A stretch of DNA of 45,890 nt from CAYLMG01 sp964464635. Its GTDB lineage: Bacteria > Planctomycetota > Phycisphaerae > Sedimentisphaerales > Anaerobacaceae. The notes beneath the pieces were generated by a model. That model worked only from the letters and a program-made list of their open reading frames with translations. It was not told the origin of the DNA and made no database searches. The stretch spans positions 1 through 45,890 of the forward strand of contig CAYXGT010000008.1 in the NCBI GenBank assembly GCA_964464635.1. Direction: 5' to 3'. The stretch's first letter is position 1; each line of letters starts with the position of its first letter. Below are positions 34,515-42,964 of this stretch, piece after piece. Both the position numbers and the translations under genes were made by a program.

Positions 34515-35658
34515 CTGTCTCTACCTGAAAACCAATGCCTCTTATTTTTTCAATCAGTCTTCGGTCGACTTTTTTGACTAAAACTTTTGTATTTTGAAAT
34601 TCTCTTCGCACAGGATATTCTTTTCTCAGGCGGTCAAAACAAGCGGCTCTTTTATCAGCCGGCACTTTCAGCATATCCCGCAACACCGAATCATCATTTC
34701 TTATGTCGTATATTTTACGCACGATTTGCCGTAATGTTTCCTGCTCATTATTATCACCATTAATTTCTATCACAGGTACAGCAGGCTTTGGCAGAAAATC
34801 ACTCGCATCCTTGACAGGCTCAAGGCCAAAATAATCACAGGCTGCTCTGTAAATCATAAACATCCCTGCAACTTTGCCATCCAGAGAGTAGCCGGCTATA
34901 TGAGCAGTACCAATGTCAACCATCTCCAAAAGCTCAATATCGATATTCGGCTCATTTTCCCAGACATCAAGAACAGCAGCTTTTATTGAGTTGCTTTTAA
35001 TTTTACTCTTCAACGCCTGTGAATCCACTACGGGGCCTCTCGCTGTATTGATAAAGATGCAGCCGTTCTTTACTGAATCGAAAAAACCTTTATCAGCAAG
35101 ATGATATGTCTTATCTACACTTTCGAAGGTCAGCGGTGTATGAAGCGTGATAACGTCACAACCAAACAAATTCTCCAAAGGCAAATACTTCTTGTCGCCG
35201 GTCTTTCTATATAAAGGAGGGTCGTTTAAGAAAGGCTTGAGTCCCAAGGCTTTGCATTTTTTTTCCACCCTGCTTCCGACATTGCCCACACCGATTATGC
35301 CTATTGATTTATCCTCTAAGGTAATATCAAGCCCTTTTGCAACTTCAAGAAGTGCGGCTATAACATATTCAGCAACGCTGTTCGCATTCGAGCCGGGAGC
35401 GGAAGCAAAACCAATATTTTTTTTGGCTAAGAAATCCGTATCAATATGTTCGAAACCGATTGTTGCAGTTGCGACAAATTTAACTTTGCTGCCGGTAAGC
35501 AATTCTTTATCAATCCTTGTAATACTGCGAACTAAAAGGATATCCGCATCTTTAGCAGTTAATGCTGAAATCGCCCTGCCGTCGATTGTCTGAACATCGC
35601 CAATCGACGAAAAGCACTCCTTAACAAAAGGTATATTTTCATCCGCTATAATTTTCAT
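34507..35658 (-). CDS. pdxB: Erythronate-4-phosphate dehydrogenase
   Basis: PdxB oxidises 4-phosphoerythronate in the deoxyxylulose-5-phosphate-dependent route to pyridoxal phosphate. The 383 residues begin MKIIADENIPF, typical of PdxB. They contain the NAD-binding GIIGVGNVGSRVEKK, the catalytic Arg in INTARGPVVD, Glu in DVWENEPNID, and His in GTAHIAGYSLDGK. The roughly 90-residue C-terminal dimerisation region that separates PdxB from other D-2-hydroxyacid dehydrogenases appears present (FDRLRKEYPVRREF). It is translationally coupled to folP by an 8-base overlap. Confidence 0.9.
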   Translation of the reverse strand: MKIIADENIPFVKECFSSIGDVQTIDGRAISALTAKDADILLVRSITRIDKELLTGSKVKFVATATIGFEHIDTDFLAKKNIGFASAPGSNANSVAEYVIAALLEVAKGLDITLEDKSIGIIGVGNVGSRVEKKCKALGLKPFLNDPPLYRKTGDKKYLPLENLFGCDVITLHTPLTFESVDKTYHLADKGFFDSVKNGCIFINTARGPVVDSQALKSKIKSNSIKAAVLDVWENEPNIDIELLEMVDIGTAHIAGYSLDGKVAGMFMIYRAACDYFGLEPVKDASDFLPKPAVPVIEINGDNNEQETLRQIVRKIYDIRNDDSVLRDMLKVPADKRAACFDRLRKEYPVRREFQNTKVLVKKVDRRLIEKIRGIGFQVETGD

Positions 35659-35735
35659 ATAAATTCGCTATTCAAAAAAACTGCAAGTTTCGATATTTTA
35701 TTCGTTTTCCGGCTCAATTGCACACATATTATCCC

Positions 35736-35763
35736 TGGACAATAGGCACCTCTAAAGTATAAT
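35736..35763 (+). promoter_or_regulatory. Predicted promoter of the ferritin-like gene
   Basis: TGGACA (35736-35741) and TATAAT (35758-35763) are 16 bases apart, 55 bases before the ATG. A GGAGGT ribosome-binding site follows at about 35804. No clear Fur box is seen. Confidence 0.6.
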
Positions 35764-35818
35764 ACTCAGAATTGTAAGGGATATTGAAGTCAAAATATTA
35801 GTACGGAGGTACATAACT

Positions 35819-36115
35819 ATGCCGGAATTTTCAAACCCATTTAGCTGTCTTGCAAACGACAGGAAGGTTACAGAGGCCGAGCTAATCCGAGCGATTCGCT
35901 TTATGGTGGCGGCAGAGTACGAGGCTGTACAGTTATATATGCAGCTGGCGGAATCCACCGACAACGAGCTGGCAAAAAAGGTGCTCATCGATATAGCCGA
36001 TGAGGAACGAGTGCACGCAGGAGAATTTTTAAGGCTCCTGCATCAATTGGCGCCCGACGAAAAAAAGTTCTACGATGAAGGAACCGAGGAAGTCGAAGAA
36101 ATGATAAATGAATAA
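35819..36115 (+). CDS. Small ferritin-like (rubrerythrin/encapsulin-cargo-type) diiron protein
   Basis: The 98-residue protein looks like a half-ferritin two-helix subunit that must dimerise to complete its iron site. Glu33 in AAEYEAVQLY and Glu63/His66 in DEERVHAGEF form the expected E...ExxH iron-binding set. The length and tail (EGTEEVEEMINE) resemble small ferritin-like proteins that are often carried inside encapsulin shells and oxidise or store iron. No encapsulin gene is next to it, so a free role or a distant shell gene is possible. It has its own promoter and strong ribosome-binding site and is convergent with the AmrS-type gene. Confidence 0.8.
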   Translation: MPEFSNPFSCLANDRKVTEAELIRAIRFMVAAEYEAVQLYMQLAESTDNELAKKVLIDIADEERVHAGEFLRLLHQLAPDEKKFYDEGTEEVEEMINE

Positions 36116-36133
36116 AAATCACAGGCACACAAG

Positions 36134-37171
36134 CTAAATCTCAAAGCCTGCGATTTTAACGCCACAGTCGGGACAGCAGCCGTCTTTGATATTATTGGTT
36201 CTGATTGAGTAACCGAGCCGTTCGATAAGTAACCTGTCGCAATTGTAACAATAGGTGCTCTCGGTTTTTGAGCCGGGGACATTGCCAAGATAAACATAGT
36301 GCAGGCCTGCGGCCTTTCCGATTTCATACGCCCTCTGAAGTGTCTCGAGCGGCGTCGGAATCGAATCGAGGTATTTATACTGCGGGTGGAACCTGCTTAT
36401 ATGCCAGGGAACGTCCGCACCGGCTTTTGTCACCAGAAATTCAGCCAGCCGTTTTAATTCATCCTCCGAATCATTCTCATTCGGAACAATCAGGGTAGTA
36501 ACTTCCAGCCATATATCAGTCTGTTTTGCAATGTATTCAATCGTATCAAGAACCGGCTGTAGATGCGCTTTGCAAAGCCTGTTATAGTAATCCTCATTAA
36601 AGGCCTTCAGGTCGATATTTATCCCGTCGAGCCATTCTTTTGCAAAGTCAATCGCTTCTATTGTCTGGTAGCCGTTACTGACAAAAACATTTGCAAGGCC
36701 GTTTTGCTTTGCAAGCTTTCCGCAGTCTGCGCACAGTTCCATAAAAATCGTCGGCTCGGTATAGGTATAAGCGATTGATTTACAGCCGTAATTAACCGCA
36801 GCTTTTACTATTTTGTCCGGGCTTATCGCCTGGCCGTCAATTTCGCCCTGCTCGATGGCAGCCTGGCTTATCTGCCAGTTCTGACAGAAATCGCACTGGA
36901 AATTACAGCCCTCTGTAGCGATTGAAAAACTGCTGCTGCCGGGCTGAAAATGGAACAAGGGCTTTTTCTCTATCGGGTCCGGATTGGCGGAACAAAGCTT
37001 GTTATATGTGAGTGTATATAAAATTCCGTCAATGTTTTTTCGAACCCGGCACCGCCCTGCCTTGCCGTCAGCGATAAGGCAGCGATGACTGCACAGAAAA
37101 CACTGCACCTTTTTATCCTCCGCCGCCTCCCACAACACCGCCTGTTTAAGATGATCCGCTTTTCTTTCCAT
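36134..37171 (-). CDS. amrS: AmmeMemoRadiSam-type radical SAM enzyme (AmrS-like)
   Basis: The 345 residues begin with the Cys-rich element of this family (CFLC, HRC, then GRC; Cys24, 27, 31, 41). The radical SAM motif CNFQCDFC (Cys89, 93, 96) and TYTEPTIFMELC follow, and the protein closes with a CYNC and CCPDCG zinc-ribbon-like tail. This architecture is that of AmrS, once called pyruvate-formate-lyase-activating-like, normally found with Memo (AmrB) and AmrA. Neither partner is in the window. The reaction is not settled for most members. It overlaps the end of the flavin oxidase gene by 26 bases, implying shared transcription. Confidence 0.85.
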   Translation of the reverse strand: MERKADHLKQAVLWEAAEDKKVQCFLCSHRCLIADGKAGRCRVRKNIDGILYTLTYNKLCSANPDPIEKKPLFHFQPGSSSFSIATEGCNFQCDFCQNWQISQAAIEQGEIDGQAISPDKIVKAAVNYGCKSIAYTYTEPTIFMELCADCGKLAKQNGLANVFVSNGYQTIEAIDFAKEWLDGINIDLKAFNEDYYNRLCKAHLQPVLDTIEYIAKQTDIWLEVTTLIVPNENDSEDELKRLAEFLVTKAGADVPWHISRFHPQYKYLDSIPTPLETLQRAYEIGKAAGLHYVYLGNVPGSKTESTYCYNCDRLLIERLGYSIRTNNIKDGCCPDCGVKIAGFEI

Positions 37172-40019
37172 AACACTCTGCCAATAATTTTATCGGATGA
37201 ACTGCCTTTTTACCGCTTATATGTTCTATCTGCATACCGCAGCCGGCACATTCTGTCAATACTATTTTAGCCGGAGTCCGTTTCAAAGCATCCCTTAAAT
37301 TCTCCGATATTTTTTCAGACAGCTCGTATTTATCCTTCTGCATCCCGAATGTCCCCGCCAGGCCGCAACAGCCGGCCTTTAGGTCAACAGCCTTCAAACC
37401 ACACAGCTTATCTAAAAGCTCTATACTCGCCCCTGTTGTGCCAAGCGCAAATAAATGACAGGGTGTATGATAAGCAAATTCACCTGTCAGCTTTTTTTCA
37501 GCAGGTTTTAATTTCCCCTCTTTATATAAACCAAGCAGATAACTCATCAACTCGAAAGTGTTTTGCGAAACAAGCCTTGCATCCTCACCAGCAACAAAAT
37601 GCCTTAGCTCTTTTTGTAAACAAAGAGCAGCACTCGGTTCGGAGCAGACAATTGTGTAACCTGACCTGACAGCCCTCGCCAGATGTTCGGTATTGAAAGC
37701 CAAATCTTTTTTCGCGGTCTTTATGTCACCATAGCAAAGAGCGGGCAAGGGTACCGGCCGCTGTGTTGGTAACGTAACATCGATATTATTATGCCTAAAA
37801 TAATCAATTATCGCAAAGCCCAGCTCGTGGTCATTATAATTGGCAAACGTATCAACAAAATAAGCGACCTTTCCAACCGGTTTTTCAACCGGTCCGAGCT
37901 TTGCCAAATACTTTTTTGCCTTTTTCAAAAAACTGCCTCGATTAAAAGCGGGCATCTGCCTGCGTTTGTCAAGGCCGGCTACTATTTCGAGCAGCTTCTT
38001 AAAAGGGCGAATCCGAATAAACAAATTCGCAAGCCCGCTGAACTTACTGCCGAGCATACCAAGATAACGATTCCTCGATAAAGCAAATTCCGCCCTTTTT
38101 AATCCTTTCCGCTTAACATACTGTGCTCGTGCAGCAACCATCAATTTCGAGACATCAACACCCGAGGGACATTCGACAGAACAGAGTTTGCAATTTATGC
38201 ACAAATCCAGAAACTTTTTGAACTCGTCTGATTCAAAATCCTTTTCACTTATTTTGCCTTTCATCCATAAATTCAAAATATTGGCCTTGGCTCTCGTGCT
38301 GCCCAATTCCTCGTCGATTGCTCTGAAAACAGGACATAGTCGCAAATCTTTTTCTTTAGTCAGGCACAATCCGCAGCCGTTACACTGCTCAAGCTCCGTT
38401 AAAAGCTCATCACCTTCGAAAAGCAAATCGGTCTGTAGTCTTTCGGGCAAAAAGTTGTCCTCAGCCTTTAAGTTCTTTATCATAATATCGGGGTCACTGT
38501 TGATAATTTTGCCTGGATTCATAATGCCTGCCGGGTCAAAAATATTTTTTATCCTGCACAAAACTTCGTAGAATTCGTCTCCGAACTGGCTCCTGATAAA
38601 AGCGGCTCTGACGAGGCCGTCCGCATGCTCACCACTGATTGAACCGCCGAGCGACCAGGCAAGCGAAAATACCTCATTCGCAAGTGCAACCATTTTCTGC
38701 ACATCCGCCTTCCGGCTCAAATCAAGGTAAGGCCTGATATGCAGCTCGCCGTCACCAGCATGACCATAATATGAAAGGCAAATATCGTAGCGTTTGCCGA
38801 TTTTCTCTATACCGGCGATGTATTCGGCGAGTTTACTATTATCCACTGAAACGTCTTCGATAAACGGGACCGGGTGCTTTCTTGTCTTTTTTCTGTCGAG
38901 CAAAGGCACAGCATCCTTGCGTGATTTCCACAACCTGCTTTGCTTTTCAGTGTCAAAGATAATTTTTCGGTCAACGGCGAGTTTCCCGACTGCAGAACTT
39001 GTTTTTTCGATTTTTTCTTTCACCTGGTGTTCTGTATCACCGGCATGCTCAACCAGAAGAATAGCCTCTGCCGAAGGCAGGATATCCCTGTATTGCGGCA
39101 GAGCATCCCTGGCCATATCCAGCAGAGTTTTATCCATCAGCTCACAGGCTGACGCCCCGCTATCCACAATCACAGGTATCGCTTGCACCATCTTTTCGAG
39201 CGAATCAAACTCAAGCTGCAGTAAAGCCTCTGCCTTGGGCAACTTAACCGTTCTAAGTCTGATCTTTGTAAATATTACCAGCGTCCCTTCAGAACCTGCC
39301 AAGAGTCTGGCCATATCAATTCTGCCGTCATGATAAATTCCAGCAATGTTATAGCCGCTCCGATTACGCTTTGAGCGTGGAAGTGCTTTTTTTATAACCT
39401 CATCATTATCGGATAATACTTCCATACATTTTCCAACTATCGAACCAGCGGTGTCTGGTTTGGCCGAAGGTTCGAAATCATTTTGAAACTCAACTACACT
39501 GCCGTCTGACAATACCGCTTCAAGGGATTCAACGTATTCGGCCATATATCCATACCGAAGAGAATGGGCGCCTGTTGAATTATTAGCTACGCAGCCGCCG
39601 ATTACGGCTCTATTGGATGTGGATGGGTCGGGCCCGATTTTCCTTTTGTATTTTGAAAGGAAAGTATTTAAATCATCAAGCACCACACCAGGCTGAGAAA
39701 CAATTGAGCTGCCGTCCTGCTCGTTGGAAATTATTCTATTCATATACCGTCGTATATCGAGAATGACACCGCTGGAAAGTGACTCTCCTGCCACACCGCT
39801 TCCGGCACCACGCGCCACGACAGGTATATTATTCTCTGCGGCATATTTTACAGTTGCAACAATATCATCGATGTCACGAGGAACAAGAACGCAGGCCGGT
39901 ATTATCCTGTAAATGCTTGCATCACTGCTGTACGCAGCTCTGTGCAGCATATCGACGAAAACGTCACCACGCACGATTTGCTTTAAGTCACCCCCAATAT
40001 CTGCCGCCGATTTCTTCAT
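37146..40019 (-). CDS. Fused FAD-linked oxidase and Fe-S reductase (GlcD-GlcF / D-lactate dehydrogenase type)
   Basis: This protein of about 957 residues joins two units. The first 480 residues are a PCMH-type FAD domain with VLVPRDIDDIVATVKYA, ARGAGSGVAGESLSSGV, IGPDPSTSNRAVIGGCVANN and a C-terminal HAGDGELHIRPYLD/SGEHADG part. The second unit has two 4Fe-4S sites (CNGCGLC...CP; CINCKLCSVECPSG), then two CCG heterodisulfide-like modules (TPCHL, GCCGLAGTFG). It probably oxidises D-lactate, glycolate or another 2-hydroxyacid and passes electrons to quinone; the substrate cannot be read. ATG at 40019 was preferred to GTG at 40025. It lies 12 bases after mlaF and overlaps the AmrS-like gene. Confidence 0.88.
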   Translation of the reverse strand: MKKSAADIGGDLKQIVRGDVFVDMLHRAAYSSDASIYRIIPACVLVPRDIDDIVATVKYAAENNIPVVARGAGSGVAGESLSSGVILDIRRYMNRIISNEQDGSSIVSQPGVVLDDLNTFLSKYKRKIGPDPSTSNRAVIGGCVANNSTGAHSLRYGYMAEYVESLEAVLSDGSVVEFQNDFEPSAKPDTAGSIVGKCMEVLSDNDEVIKKALPRSKRNRSGYNIAGIYHDGRIDMARLLAGSEGTLVIFTKIRLRTVKLPKAEALLQLEFDSLEKMVQAIPVIVDSGASACELMDKTLLDMARDALPQYRDILPSAEAILLVEHAGDTEHQVKEKIEKTSSAVGKLAVDRKIIFDTEKQSRLWKSRKDAVPLLDRKKTRKHPVPFIEDVSVDNSKLAEYIAGIEKIGKRYDICLSYYGHAGDGELHIRPYLDLSRKADVQKMVALANEVFSLAWSLGGSISGEHADGLVRAAFIRSQFGDEFYEVLCRIKNIFDPAGIMNPGKIINSDPDIMIKNLKAEDNFLPERLQTDLLFEGDELLTELEQCNGCGLCLTKEKDLRLCPVFRAIDEELGSTRAKANILNLWMKGKISEKDFESDEFKKFLDLCINCKLCSVECPSGVDVSKLMVAARAQYVKRKGLKRAEFALSRNRYLGMLGSKFSGLANLFIRIRPFKKLLEIVAGLDKRRQMPAFNRGSFLKKAKKYLAKLGPVEKPVGKVAYFVDTFANYNDHELGFAIIDYFRHNNIDVTLPTQRPVPLPALCYGDIKTAKKDLAFNTEHLARAVRSGYTIVCSEPSAALCLQKELRHFVAGEDARLVSQNTFELMSYLLGLYKEGKLKPAEKKLTGEFAYHTPCHLFALGTTGASIELLDKLCGLKAVDLKAGCCGLAGTFGMQKDKYELSEKISENLRDALKRTPAKIVLTECAGCGMQIEHISGKKAVHPIKLLAECYGKKSGSS

Positions 40020-40031
40020 CTGCACTATTTT

Positions 40032-40886
40032 TCACTTTGAATCACGTGGCTGCAACTTCAAATGGTTGATGTCGCCGCCTGCTCGCAACACTTTAAGCTC
40101 TTCATCACCAACCTGGCCGTTAATAAACTGCTGAACAACACGGTCGGAATGATTGCGGATAAAATCCGCGTTACCATCAGCGATAATTTTCCCATCATGC
40201 AGCATAATAATTCGGTCTGCTATTTTATAAGCGCTTGTCATATCGTGAGTTACGGCAACACTTGTCAGGCCGAGACCCTTTTGTAATTTTAATATAAGCT
40301 CATTAATTATATCCGCACGAATAGGATCCAGTCCTGTTGTCGGCTCATCATATAATATAACCTCGGGATTCAAGGCGATTGCCCGGGCCAGTGCAACCCT
40401 TTTACGCTGTCCTCCGGAAAGCTGAGCCGGAAAATAATTTTGAAAACCATCAAGACCAACCAATGCCAGTTTCGATTTGACAAGACCGTCAAGACCGCTT
40501 ACCTTTCTCGTCTTATAATTCTGCCTTACAGGAAACAATATATTTTCAGCTACCGTCAGGCTGTCAAATAAAGCGCCGCCTTGAAAAAGAAAGCCGAAAT
40601 TCATCCGTATTTTACCCAACTTTTCCTCTTCAAGCTCATCGATGCGCTGTCCCTTGAAATAGACTCTGCCCGAACTCGGCCTTAATAAAGCTATTAAATG
40701 CTTTATAAGAACAGTCTTGCCACAACCGCTCGGACCGATTACTACAGTTGTTTTGCCTTTCTCTATCACAAGGTCAATGTTGTCGAGGACAATGTTTATG
40801 CCGAACTTCTTGGTGACATTCTCCAAAGAAATTATACCGTCGTTATTACAAGGCTGAGAGTTTTTTTCCTGTGCCTTTGTTTTCAT
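40032..40886 (-). CDS. ABC transporter ATP-binding protein, MlaF-like
   Basis: The 284 residues contain a complete ABC ATPase: Walker A IGPSGCGKTVLIKH, Q-loop GFLFQGGALFDSLTV, signature LSGGQRKRVALARA, Walker B VILYDEPTTGLDP and H-loop VAVTHDM. The GGALFDSLTV Q-loop is characteristic of the MlaF/Ttg2A group that powers phospholipid movement between inner and outer membranes. It lies 62 bases after its permease partner, the MlaE-like gene. No MlaD-type MCE protein or MlaB/C follows; the next gene is an oxidase, so the substrate-binding parts must be elsewhere. Confidence 0.93.
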   Translation of the reverse strand: MKTKAQEKNSQPCNNDGIISLENVTKKFGINIVLDNIDLVIEKGKTTVVIGPSGCGKTVLIKHLIALLRPSSGRVYFKGQRIDELEEEKLGKIRMNFGFLFQGGALFDSLTVAENILFPVRQNYKTRKVSGLDGLVKSKLALVGLDGFQNYFPAQLSGGQRKRVALARAIALNPEVILYDEPTTGLDPIRADIINELILKLQKGLGLTSVAVTHDMTSAYKIADRIIMLHDGKIIADGNADFIRNHSDRVVQQFINGQVGDEELKVLRAGGDINHLKLQPRDSK

Positions 40887-40948
40887 TTTCTTCTGTATAA
40901 CCTCTTAAACCTAAAACAATACGGTATACTTTTAACACAAATGTTTTA

Positions 40949-41758
40949 CTAAAGCAAACTTCTCAATGGCCAGAGTGTATTGTAAACCGCATTAAAAATC
41001 AAAACGAGTGCAAAATCGAGAGCCAGTATTGAAATAAAGCTGGCAACAAAAGCTTCGGTACAGGCCTGTCCCACCCCGTGAGCTCCTTCTCTGCAGGTAA
41101 AACCCTTGTAACAGCTTATGGCTGCGATAGCCGCTCCGAAGAAAAATCCCTTCACTACGCCGATACTCAAATCCCATAACTCAACGCCATGTGCGCTATG
41201 CTCCCAGTAAGGCTGGCTGTTAATGTGAAGATGATAAACGCTTACGAAAAAACCTCCAAGGCTGCACATCAGGACGGCAAAGACAGTCAAAATAGGTGTT
41301 AGCAGCAAACAAGCCAAAATCCGCGGTGCAACAAGATACCGCATCGGGTCCGTACCCATACTCCTGACAGCTTCAATCTGTTCGGTAACCTTCATCGTCC
41401 CCAGCTCAGCGGTTAATGCGCCGCCGATTCGCCCCGCAAGCATAACCGCAGCAAGGACAGGACCAAGCTCCTTAACACCGGAAATATTGATTAATACACC
41501 GAGCCTTTCCTCAAGACCCATAGACGCAAGCTGGTCATAAGCCTGAATCGCAAGCGTCATTCCCACAAATGCGCCTGTTATCATTATGACCGGCACAGAC
41601 CGCACGCCAATAATGTACATTTGTGTCCAAATCAAAGGATATGAAGATGGTTTGAAACAGCTTGCTATGGAAACAGCCAGAGACCGCCAAACGAATCGGC
41701 CGAACTGTCCTGTTTTTTCCACATCATTTATACACTTGTCACCAAGCGCACCTATCAT
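40949..41758 (-). CDS. ABC transporter permease, MlaE-like
   Basis: The 269 residues fit the MlaE/YrbE permease family. They include VRSVPVIMITGAFVGMTLAIQAYDQL, LGPVLAAVMLAGRIGGALTAELGTMKVTEQIEA near the middle, the family-typical MGTDPMRYLVAPR, and several membrane segments (LACLLLTPILTVFAVLMCSLG; SFISILALDFALVLIF). It pairs with the MlaF-like ATPase. TAGGAG is its ribosome-binding site. It is divergent from the B12-domain gene across a 430-base gap. Confidence 0.92.
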   Translation of the reverse strand: MIGALGDKCINDVEKTGQFGRFVWRSLAVSIASCFKPSSYPLIWTQMYIIGVRSVPVIMITGAFVGMTLAIQAYDQLASMGLEERLGVLINISGVKELGPVLAAVMLAGRIGGALTAELGTMKVTEQIEAVRSMGTDPMRYLVAPRILACLLLTPILTVFAVLMCSLGGFFVSVYHLHINSQPYWEHSAHGVELWDLSIGVVKGFFFGAAIAAISCYKGFTCREGAHGVGQACTEAFVASFISILALDFALVLIFNAVYNTLWPLRSLL

Positions 41759-42188
41759 AATATTAACTCCTAAATTAAAAATTAATTTTTCTTGAAAGAC
41801 ATAAAAACAATAAGTTGATTATTAATCATAGTCTCATTTAATCTAAAATAATACAATACCTGACGTACAAAAACAACATTCATCCCTCATTATCAGAACG
41901 CTTTGTACTGCTTGTTAATCTCAAATAAAACAACTGTCGAAAACACCATCTTTTTGCTTTCAATAATTTTAGAGAGCTAATTCAACAAGCAAAGGTCCTA
42001 AAAAAACCCTGTCAAGATACAATAAAGAAACGACTATTAAAAAAAACAAAAAATCTTTGCTTGCATTATGTATATTACCTATTTTGCCTAATGTTTTCAA
42101 TCTAACATTGCCGAAGCTTATATTACCTATTTTAACATTGGTTTAAAGCCGAAAATTAACATAAAACATATAACAAAGGAGCATAAAT
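41759..42188. other. 430-base AT-rich divergent intergenic region
   Basis: This gap separates the MlaE-like gene (minus) from the B12-domain gene (plus). It contains a TGATTA-T-TAATCA palindrome at 41816-41828, just upstream of the MlaE-like gene, which could be an operator. Near the other end is a pair of direct repeats before the B12-domain gene (separate entry). The middle (about 41830-42060) is AT-rich with A-runs and holds no gene that I can support. Confidence 0.5.
42071..42140 (+). repeat. Paired direct repeats upstream of the B12-domain gene
   Basis: TATATTACCTATTTT occurs at 42071-42085 and again at 42119-42133, 48 bases apart. TAACATTG follows each at 42103-42110 and 42133-42140. 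Two copies about 4.5 helical turns apart, 50-120 bases before the start codon, look like a regulator-binding pair. Confidence 0.55.
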
Positions 42189-42908
42189 ATGGTTGAAGAC
42201 GGGATACTGGAAAATTACCTGGATGCATTAATTGAAGGAGACAGAAACCGATGCCGATTCATCATAGAAAAGACTTTACAATGCGGTACACCAACCAACT
42301 TAGTATATGCTGATATCATCTGGCCAATTATGGTAGAAATCGAAAGGCTCTCAAGAGATGGCCGTATCAGCCCTGCTGCTGAGCATCTCGCTACAAGAAT
42401 TAACAGAAACATAGTTGACCAGCTCCAGAATAAACTTCCACGAAAGCCTTTAAAAAACAAAAAAATCATCGTATGTTGCGTTAAGGACGAATTGCAGGAG
42501 CTTGGTGCACAAATAATAGCAGACTTGTTTGAAAGCGACGGCTGGGAGGTTAAATTTCTCGGAGGCGGTCTGACAAACGATGATATCCTTGCTTTTGTCA
42601 ACAGGCACGGACCTGATATCCTTCTTATCTACGGAACGACACCAAAACAAGCGCCAACAGTTCGTCAATTAATTGACACCATAAAAGGTGTCAATGCCTG
42701 GCCTGATATGAGAATTATGGTCTCAGGCGGACTTTTTAATCGGGCCGAAGGCCTCTGGCAGGAGATAGGAGCAGACCTTTACGCGGCTACTGCCGTCGAG
42801 GCTGTCCAGACAGCGGTCAGCGAAAGAAAAGCTGAGCCTGAGCAACAAACAATTAACCGAAGAAAAAAAAGATATCGCAAAACTCTCGAGAATGCACCAG
42901 CCCGATAA
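42189..42908 (+). CDS. Cobalamin-binding-domain protein with altered axial ligand
   Basis: The 239 residues contain an N-terminal helical cap of the MetH/CarH type, with ISPAAEHLATRI (residues 60-71) carrying the conserved EH. A Rossmann-like B12-binding fold follows (KKIIVCCVKDELQELGAQI, GWEVKFLGG, PDILLIYGTT, RIMVSGGLF). In CarH and methyltransferase proteins the DxHxxG/ExHELG motif gives the His that binds cobalt from below. Here the aligned residue is Gln103 (DELQELG), so binding may be absent, base-on, or of a different ligand. The C-terminus is basic (RRKKRYRK). No methyltransferase or DNA-binding domain is attached. It has a strong AAAGGAGC ribosome-binding site. Confidence 0.8.
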   Translation: MVEDGILENYLDALIEGDRNRCRFIIEKTLQCGTPTNLVYADIIWPIMVEIERLSRDGRISPAAEHLATRINRNIVDQLQNKLPRKPLKNKKIIVCCVKDELQELGAQIIADLFESDGWEVKFLGGGLTNDDILAFVNRHGPDILLIYGTTPKQAPTVRQLIDTIKGVNAWPDMRIMVSGGLFNRAEGLWQEIGADLYAATAVEAVQTAVSERKAEPEQQTINRRKKRYRKTLENAPAR

Positions 42909-42964
42909 AATGATAAATTAAACAGGAAAGTATCTGTCGTATAATTGAAAATAATATGTAAAAT

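Noticed and set aside
33904..34581. 225-residue plus-strand frame
   Set aside because: It is antisense to folP and the end of pdxB and shows no recognisable protein features.
38794..39333. 179-residue plus-strand frame
   Set aside because: It is antisense to the GlcD/GlcF-type oxidase, Ser/Ile-rich in the manner of shadow frames, and has no promoter or ribosome-binding site.
41759..42188. A small gene or CRISPR-like array in the 430-base gap
   Set aside because: Only two direct-repeat copies are present, with different surroundings, and no open frame has a ribosome-binding site.
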